Source: an uncultured Senegalimassilia sp.
GTDB lineage: Bacteria; Actinomycetota; Coriobacteriia; Coriobacteriales; Eggerthellaceae
Direction: 5' to 3'
Length of the DNA: 12,470 nucleotides
NCBI GenBank assembly: GCA_937925385.1
Contig: CALEWN010000276.1
Coordinates: 1-12,470 of the forward strand
Positions 8,074 through 12,470 of this stretch are shown one piece after another; position 1 is the stretch's first letter, and each line of letters begins with the position of its first letter. The notes below the pieces were generated by a model. The model made no database searches. It saw nothing but the letters and a program-made list of their open reading frames with translations, and had not been told where the DNA came from. The translations under genes and the position numbers were made by a program.

Positions 8074-8105
8074 TTGCGCAGTCAACTTGACTCACTGCCT
8101 ATAAT
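8074..8105 (+). promoter_or_regulatory. Promoter of the MGMT-family gene
   Basis: A perfect TATAAT -10 lies at 8100-8105. The only -35-like hexamer is a weak TTGCGC at 8074-8079 with a long 20-nt spacer. Transcription from about 8112 leaves a leader of about 43 nt before the ATG at 8155. It also rules out the in-frame TTG at 8074 as the start codon, because that TTG lies upstream of the -10. Confidence 0.5.
8080..8092. promoter_or_regulatory. 13-bp palindrome, candidate operator
   Basis: AGTCAA-C-TTGACT is a perfect inverted repeat with a one-base centre, sitting 7 bp upstream of TATAAT in the -35 region of the MGMT-gene promoter. A partly overlapping outer repeat GCAGT (8078-8082) / ACTGC (8094-8098) is also present. 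The position suits a dimeric regulator replacing or blocking -35 contact. The regulator is unknown. Confidence 0.35.
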
Positions 8106-8154
8106 CGTGCGGGAACAGACGACATGGCCGCAGCGCTTGATCGGAAGGCAAAGC

Positions 8155-8571
8155 ATGGGCGAATTCAACGACAAGGTGTATGAGACGGTGCGGCGGGTTC
8201 CACGCGGGAAGGTTGCCGCGTATGGGCAGATAGCGCGGCTGATCGGACAGCCTCGCAAGGCGCGGTTCGTCGGGTATGCCATGCATGGGAATCCCGATCC
8301 GTGGGATTGCGCAGCTCAGACGGGGATTCCTTGCCACCGCGTGGTGTTCAAGGATGGCTCGCTTGCTCCGGGTTTTGCGTTCGGTGGGCCCGATGAACAG
8401 CGAGCGCGACTTGCCGCGGAGGGTGTGACGTTTTTGGACGACGGGCGTGTCGACATGCGCGCGTGCCAATGGGATGGCCGGAGCGGCGAGGGCGCGGACG
8501 GCGGCGAGACAGCTGAAGAGCCGACTGCGCCGCCGGTCGATTTCGATTGGGCCGCTGAACTGGGCGAATGA
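8155..8571 (+). CDS. Single-domain MGMT-family protein (O6-alkylguanine-DNA alkyltransferase-like)
   Basis: The protein has 138 residues, starting at the ATG at 8155 with GGAAGG six nt upstream. It consists of the C-terminal, DNA-binding half of the alkyltransferase family: PRGKVAAYGQIA (17-28), KARFVGYAM with the likely arginine finger (35-43), NPDP (46-49), and the active-site motif IPCHRVV with Cys60 (58-64), then GFAFGGPDEQRARLAAEGV. Family members with this motif transfer an alkyl group from damaged guanine to the cysteine and are used once. Alkyltransferase-like proteins, which have Trp in this position, only bind the lesion. The Cys here argues for real transfer activity, although the N-terminal domain of full-length Ogt/Ada is absent. 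The last 30 residues are an acidic tail outside the domain. The gene stands alone on this strand. Confidence 0.88.
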   Translation: MGEFNDKVYETVRRVPRGKVAAYGQIARLIGQPRKARFVGYAMHGNPDPWDCAAQTGIPCHRVVFKDGSLAPGFAFGGPDEQRARLAAEGVTFLDDGRVDMRACQWDGRSGEGADGGETAEEPTAPPVDFDWAAELGE

Positions 8572-8605
8572 ACGGCTGTTTTGAGGCGCCTTCGTGGCCG
8601 CTTCC

Positions 8606-10462
8606 CTATTCGGGCGCCAGGCTTTCCACCAGGGCACTTGCCACGCGAAGGCCATCGCAGGCGGCGGACATGATGCCGCCTGCATAGCCCGCACCTTCAC
8701 CGCAGGGGTAAAGGCCGGTTTCGGGTTCGGGCGCGGCGGTGTCGGCGAGGCGCCCGCTGGCAGCCTGGGAGCCCGAAAGCGCCTGGGTCTGGGCCCCGCT
8801 TTGCACGCAATCCGAAGCAGGCGCCGCGGCAAGCTGGGCCTGCATGTTCTTGCCGCGCACGATGCGCACGGGGCTTGAGCTGCGGGTTTCCACGCCGGTG
8901 AGCACCGCCTGCGGATCGGCGAAGCCGTGCAAGCGGCGATCGAGTTGCGGAAGGGCCTGCTCCATGGCGCGCGCCACGAACGGGGGAAGGCACTCGTGCA
9001 GGTTGCACCATGCGACGCCGCGCGCGTAGGTGGGCTTCACCTGCTTGCTCGGGCCGCCGGCGCGATGCGCCAGGAAGTCGCCGACGGTTTGCGCGGGCGC
9101 CTGATACGGTTCGCCGCCGGCAGCGATGGCGGTTCGGTAGGCGGCCTGCTCCATCTCGCGCTGTAGCTTGACGCCCGCAAGCGGGTCTTCGCCGTCGAAA
9201 TCCTCGGGGCCTACGCCGACCAGCAGCGCGCTATTGGCATTTTGCCCGTCACGCGCAAAGCGGCTCATACCGTTTACCACCACGCCTTCCGGCTCGCTGG
9301 CGGCGCACACCACTTCCCCACCTGGGCACATGCAGAACGTGTACACGCCGCGGCCCTGTTCTTCGCCCTTTTGCGGGCGCAAATGCATCGACAGCTTGTA
9401 GTCGGCGGCGGCGAGCGCCGGGTGGTCGACGGCCTTCCCGTACTGCGAACGGTTGATGAGCTGCTGAGGGTGCTCGATGCGCACGCCCACGGAGAACGGC
9501 TTCTGCTCCATATGCACGCCCGCGTCGCGCACGAGCTCGAACGTGTCGCGGGCGGAATGACCGCACGCCAGCACGACGCGGCTTGCGGGGATCAACTCGA
9601 CCGCCACTTCGAATCGGGCGGTGTCCGGACAGTTAGTGCTACGTCCCCGAAGCGTCTGGGTGGGTTGGAGGCTGGTTATCTCGGCTTGGGTTAGGTGGCC
9701 GTTTTCGAAATGCAGGGCCGTGAGCTGCGTGTTGAAGCGCACTTCGCCGCCGGCTTGCTCGATCTGCTTGCGGATGTTGCGCACGATATCCACGAGCAAA
9801 TCGGTGCCGATGTGGGGTTTTGCCTGCCACAGGATCTCCTCGGGCGCGCCCGCTTCCACGAACAGATGCAGGACATGCTGCGCCCAGGGGCTTTTGATGT
9901 TCGTGGTCAGCTTGCCATCAGAGAACGTTCCCGCCCCGCCTTCGCCGTACTGGATGTTGGTGTGCGGGTCGAGCGGCTCGCCGGCATTGAAGGCGTCGAC
10001 CGCCGCCATGCGCTCGTCGACCGCCGCGCCGCGCTCGACCACGAGCGGACGCAAACCGGCACGCGCAAGGTAGAGCGCGCAAAACAGGCCGGCAGGACCG
10101 GTGCCCACCACGATGGGACGAGGCTCGTCCTGCGCCTGGCGCGAAGCGCCAACCTGCGGGACCTGCAGCGGCTCATAAGGTCGATGCGCCTTCACGTTCG
10201 CGGCGCCTTTGCGGTGCGCGGCGGCTTCGATGCCCGCAGCTTCGGCCTGGGCACCGCCCGTCAGTTCGACGCCGAGCGTTGCCACGAAGTGCACATCGTG
10301 CTTTTTGCGCGCGTCGACGCTGCGCTTGAGCAGGCGGATCTCGGCGATATCGCTCGGCGCGACGTTAAGCGCTCGGGCCGCGGCGCGGCGCACGAGCTTT
10401 TCAGCTTGCTTGCCTTCGAGCCCGGCATCGAGCGGAAGGGCGAGGTTTGAGATCTCAAGCAT
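8606..10462 (-). CDS. COG2509-type FAD-dependent oxidoreductase
   Basis: The protein has 618 residues from the ATG at 10462, which has GGAGG 5 nt upstream (10472-10468). A longer frame upstream would run into the preceding gene, so I reject it. An N-terminal alpha/beta domain (about 1-95) precedes the FAD-binding fold. Motifs typical of this family: VVGTGPAG (118-125), ERG (143-145), YGEGGAGTFSDGKL (172-185), ACGHSARDT (299-307), FCMCPGGEVV (377-386), ETRSSSPVRI (525-534) and PCGEGAGYAGGI (586-597). The enzymes are cytoplasmic flavoproteins whose substrate is not established. Two low-complexity insertions stand out: about 262-284, and about 541-580 (Ala/Ser/Gln-rich) between two conserved FAD motifs. 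It is the last gene of a minus-strand operon, 13 nt after the HI0933-like flavoprotein. Confidence 0.87.
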   Translation of the reverse strand: MLEISNLALPLDAGLEGKQAEKLVRRAAARALNVAPSDIAEIRLLKRSVDARKKHDVHFVATLGVELTGGAQAEAAGIEAAAHRKGAANVKAHRPYEPLQVPQVGASRQAQDEPRPIVVGTGPAGLFCALYLARAGLRPLVVERGAAVDERMAAVDAFNAGEPLDPHTNIQYGEGGAGTFSDGKLTTNIKSPWAQHVLHLFVEAGAPEEILWQAKPHIGTDLLVDIVRNIRKQIEQAGGEVRFNTQLTALHFENGHLTQAEITSLQPTQTLRGRSTNCPDTARFEVAVELIPASRVVLACGHSARDTFELVRDAGVHMEQKPFSVGVRIEHPQQLINRSQYGKAVDHPALAAADYKLSMHLRPQKGEEQGRGVYTFCMCPGGEVVCAASEPEGVVVNGMSRFARDGQNANSALLVGVGPEDFDGEDPLAGVKLQREMEQAAYRTAIAAGGEPYQAPAQTVGDFLAHRAGGPSKQVKPTYARGVAWCNLHECLPPFVARAMEQALPQLDRRLHGFADPQAVLTGVETRSSSPVRIVRGKNMQAQLAAAPASDCVQSGAQTQALSGSQAASGRLADTAAPEPETGLYPCGEGAGYAGGIMSAACDGLRVASALVESLAPE

Positions 10463-10475
10463 GGTTTCCTCCGGG

Positions 10476-12044
10476 CTATCGATTGCGATGACGGGCATTG
10501 CGGGCAGCGTTCCCGCCACGCTGGTTGCGGGATTTGCTGCGTTCTCCCCTGTGCGAGGGGTGCGGTTTTTCTGCGCGAGAAGAGGAGCGGCGGGTACCGG
10601 CGCTGGCGGGAGCATGCAAACCACCGGAGCGCGACGCAGCCTGCGAGCGGGAATCGCCGCTTGAGGAAGGGTGCGAGGTGCCGGTGTAAAACGGTGACCG
10701 CTTATCAGCTGAACCATTTCCAGCTGGCGCGGGTGCGCAGGTGCCGTCAAGTCCAACACCTTCCCCGCTTAATACGCGATCAGCTGCTGCGCGACCGGCG
10801 AGCATACCGCTTGACCAGGCCCAATGCAGATTAAATCCACCGCAGGGCGCGTCAACGTCGAGCGCCTCGCCCGTGACGAACAGGCCCGGCACATCGAGCG
10901 CTTCGCAGGTAGCAGGACTGAACCGCTCCACGGGGAAGCCGCCGCGGCGCACCTGGCACTGGCGCTCGTCGCCGATGCCCTCCGCCGTCAGGCGCATGCC
11001 TTTGAGCATGTCGCAAAGCTGGGGGACCATCTCTGGTGTAAACCGGTCACCGGTCCTCAAGCCCGCCTGGCGCAGCGCCGAGGCAGATACTGCGGGCAGC
11101 AGCAAGCCCTCGAGGAAGCGGTCGAGCGTAAGCTCGCTGCCCAGCAGCTTCTGCATTCGCTTGCGGCGCGTCATCATGAAGCGCTCCATGTCCTGCGAGG
11201 GGATATCGGGAAGAAAGTCGATCACCAGGTCATCGCCGGGTTGCGCAAAACGCGACAGATTGAACACCGACACGCCCGAGACCCCGTAGTCGCGGAAGAG
11301 CAGTTCGCCACGCTCGCTTGCGATGCGCCGACCACTGCGCTCGAGATGCACGGTCCCGCGCACACGGATATTGTTGAGCTGCCGCGTGAGCTTCGCGCTG
11401 CGCGCATCAACGCGCAAAGGTCCCAGAACAGGCTGCATGTCCGAGCAAATCAGCGGCTTCGGCAGCTGAATGCCGCTTGCTGCGCGCCCGCCAACCGCCA
11501 CGATGACCGCCGCCGCATGCGCTATCGTCTTGTCGGCGAAGCGGATGTTGAAGCAGCCCGCGCCGCCCAGGGCCGGTGCGTCAACGCGCAAGGCGCGCTT
11601 GTCGGTTTGCACATCGACGTCCAGCTCGGCGGCGGCGGATCGCAGCACATCCAGCACGCTGGTAGCTTTGTTCGCCATGGGGTACAAGCGGCCCTCGGAT
11701 TCTTCGCGCGTCACAAGGCCCATGTCGGCGAACCGCTCGAGCACGGGATTCGCCTCAAGGGTTCGCATGCTGGTTTTGCCGCGTTCCGCAACATATGCGC
11801 TTTGCAAGTGCATAAGCGCTTGCCCCACAAAAGCCTGATTACGATACGCGTCAGCGCTGATGCAGGCGTTCGAGATGTTGCAGCGGCCGTTGCCGGTTGC
11901 CAAAATCGAGCGACCGATGCGCTCGGGGTCGGCCTCGAACAGGGCCACGTGCGCCGCGGCGCCCGCTTGGCGCAGCGCAAGCGATGCTTCCACAGCCGCC
12001 ATCAGGCCCGATGCGCCGCCGCCTATGATTGCGATAGTTTCCAT
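10476..12044 (-). CDS. HI0933/BaiN-like NAD(P)/FAD-dependent flavoprotein with basic C-terminal tail
   Basis: The protein has 522 residues. It starts at the ATG at 12044, which shares one base with the stop of the upstream symporter gene (TAATG), and has AAAAAGG just upstream. Family motifs: IIGGGASGLMAA (6-17), ATGNGRCNISN (49-59), EGRLYPMANKATSVLDVL (117-134), RDYGVSGVSVFNLSR (251-265), RRGGF (366-370) and the closing FAD motif TGEALDVDAPCGGFNLHWAWSS (391-412, in pieces). Relatives are called aminoacetone oxidase family or BaiN-like; substrates are mostly unknown. Two oddities. After VGGRAASG (184-191) the usual GSTGDGY segment with its following helix seems missing, so this part is shortened. 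Residues about 425-522 form a disordered tail rich in Ser, Arg, Gly and Lys that the family normally lacks. Confidence 0.87.
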   Translation of the reverse strand: METIAIIGGGASGLMAAVEASLALRQAGAAAHVALFEADPERIGRSILATGNGRCNISNACISADAYRNQAFVGQALMHLQSAYVAERGKTSMRTLEANPVLERFADMGLVTREESEGRLYPMANKATSVLDVLRSAAAELDVDVQTDKRALRVDAPALGGAGCFNIRFADKTIAHAAAVIVAVGGRAASGIQLPKPLICSDMQPVLGPLRVDARSAKLTRQLNNIRVRGTVHLERSGRRIASERGELLFRDYGVSGVSVFNLSRFAQPGDDLVIDFLPDIPSQDMERFMMTRRKRMQKLLGSELTLDRFLEGLLLPAVSASALRQAGLRTGDRFTPEMVPQLCDMLKGMRLTAEGIGDERQCQVRRGGFPVERFSPATCEALDVPGLFVTGEALDVDAPCGGFNLHWAWSSGMLAGRAAADRVLSGEGVGLDGTCAPAPAGNGSADKRSPFYTGTSHPSSSGDSRSQAASRSGGLHAPASAGTRRSSSRAEKPHPSHRGERSKSRNQRGGNAARNARHRNR

Positions 12045-12470
12045 TACGCCTTTTTGCGGGTGAAGACGCTTTGCTCGGGCAGCTCATGGATGTCCGCGCG
12101 CAGCTCCTCGTCGATGTTGCCGTCGTAGACGTAATGCTGCGTTTCCTTGCCCACCATGCCGGCGCACAGCAGCACCATGAGGATGTTGGGCAGCGCCATG
12201 AGCGCGTTGGAGATATCGGTTGCCGTCCAGGCCACGTCGCCGACGCCCACGCCGCCCAAAAAGCCCATGCAGATGTAGAAGCCCAGGTACAGCGGCACCC
12301 AGCGGCGGCCGAACAGGTACAGGGTGACGCGCTCGCCGTAGTAGCTCCAGCCGATGATGGTGGAATAGGCGAAGCACAGGATGCCCAGCATGAGGATAGG
12401 CGCGCCCACGTAGGGGATGGTGGCGAACACGGCGTTGGCAAGCGTGGCGCCATTGGTGACGCCGGCGTCC
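12044..12470 (-). CDS. AGCS-family sodium/amino-acid symporter, C-terminal part (5' end outside window)
   Basis: 141 residues and the stop are visible. There are about three hydrophobic segments. The motif YSTIIGWSYYGE (about residues 38-49 of the visible part) is characteristic of sodium:alanine/glycine symporters, and the following DISNALMALPNILMVLL matches the last membrane helix of the family, where a GLMAIPN-like motif is usual. A cytoplasmic hydrophilic tail of about 35 residues ends in RKKA. The protein would import a small neutral amino acid with Na+; the exact substrate cannot be read from this part. The stop TAA overlaps the ATG of the flavoprotein gene by one base, so the two are translationally coupled and share a message with the second flavoprotein. 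Confidence 0.85.
   Translation of the reverse strand, partial: DAGVTNGATLANAVFATIPYVGAPILMLGILCFAYSTIIGWSYYGERVTLYLFGRRWVPLYLGFYICMGFLGGVGVGDVAWTATDISNALMALPNILMVLLCAGMVGKETQHYVYDGNIDEELRADIHELPEQSVFTRKKA

Noticed and set aside
8080..8085. TTGACT on the minus strand as a -35 for the surface operon
   Set aside because: No acceptable -10 lies 16-18 nt downstream. It is explained as one arm of the palindrome upstream of the MGMT gene.
7847..8095. Small minus-strand open frames of 82 and 61 codons upstream of the giant gene
   Set aside because: They run across the promoter and the first riboswitch core, so the sequence is explained by RNA structure. No ribosome-binding site or protein family supports them.
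8074..8154. In-frame upstream TTG start for the MGMT-family gene
   Set aside because: It lies upstream of the TATAAT -10, and the added residues are not family-like. The ATG at 8155 has a good Shine-Dalgarno.
8572..8605. Possible bidirectional terminator between the convergent genes
   Set aside because: The 34-nt gap holds only a GGCGCC motif, whose repeat lies in the neighbouring gene, and a short T run. I could not build a stable hairpin with a U-tract on either strand.
10463..10759. N-terminal extension of the COG2509-type protein to 10759
   Set aside because: The extension overlaps the preceding flavoprotein gene by almost 300 bases in another frame. The ATG at 10462 has GGAGG at proper spacing.

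Overview
This GC-rich window has dense, tightly packed genes with good Shine-Dalgarno sites. It looks like a chromosomal piece of a high-GC anaerobic Gram-positive bacterium. The giant Ala/Ser-rich surface protein, the DUF4430 domains, the B12-riboswitch leader and the COG2509 and HI0933-type flavoproteins fit a gut Coriobacteriia/Eggerthellaceae lineage. That placement is inferred from gene content and composition only.

Region 1 (1-8000, minus strand) is a cobalamin-controlled cell-surface operon. From its 5' end it has an extended -10 promoter (near 7992-8000), a roughly 300-nt leader with cobalamin-riboswitch signatures, and a secreted, membrane-anchored protein of 2307 residues (729-7652). 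A second membrane-anchored protein follows (717 to beyond base 1) and enters a DUF4430 domain as the window ends. The riboswitch core occurs twice (57-nt blocks, 50/57 identical, 111 nt apart), but only the gene-proximal copy is followed by a B12 box. The giant protein carries eight Ig-like repeats, further beta-rich segments, two DUF4430 (transcobalamin C-terminal-like) domains, a PQQ-type beta-propeller, a Pro-rich stalk and a C-terminal membrane anchor. Riboswitch plus transcobalamin-like domains suggest surface capture of corrinoids. This is the most interesting part of the window.

Region 2 (about 7977-8571) is a divergent promoter region followed by a plus-strand gene for a small single-domain MGMT-family protein that retains the PCHRV cysteine. 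Its promoter has a consensus TATAAT -10 and a perfect 13-bp palindrome just upstream.

Region 3 (8606-12470, minus strand) is a three-gene operon with 1-13 nt junctions: the C-terminal part of an AGCS-type sodium/amino-acid symporter, an HI0933/BaiN-like flavoprotein, and a COG2509-type FAD-dependent oxidoreductase. It converges on the MGMT gene with a 34-nt gap. I saw no tRNA, rRNA, IS element, CRISPR array or phage gene.
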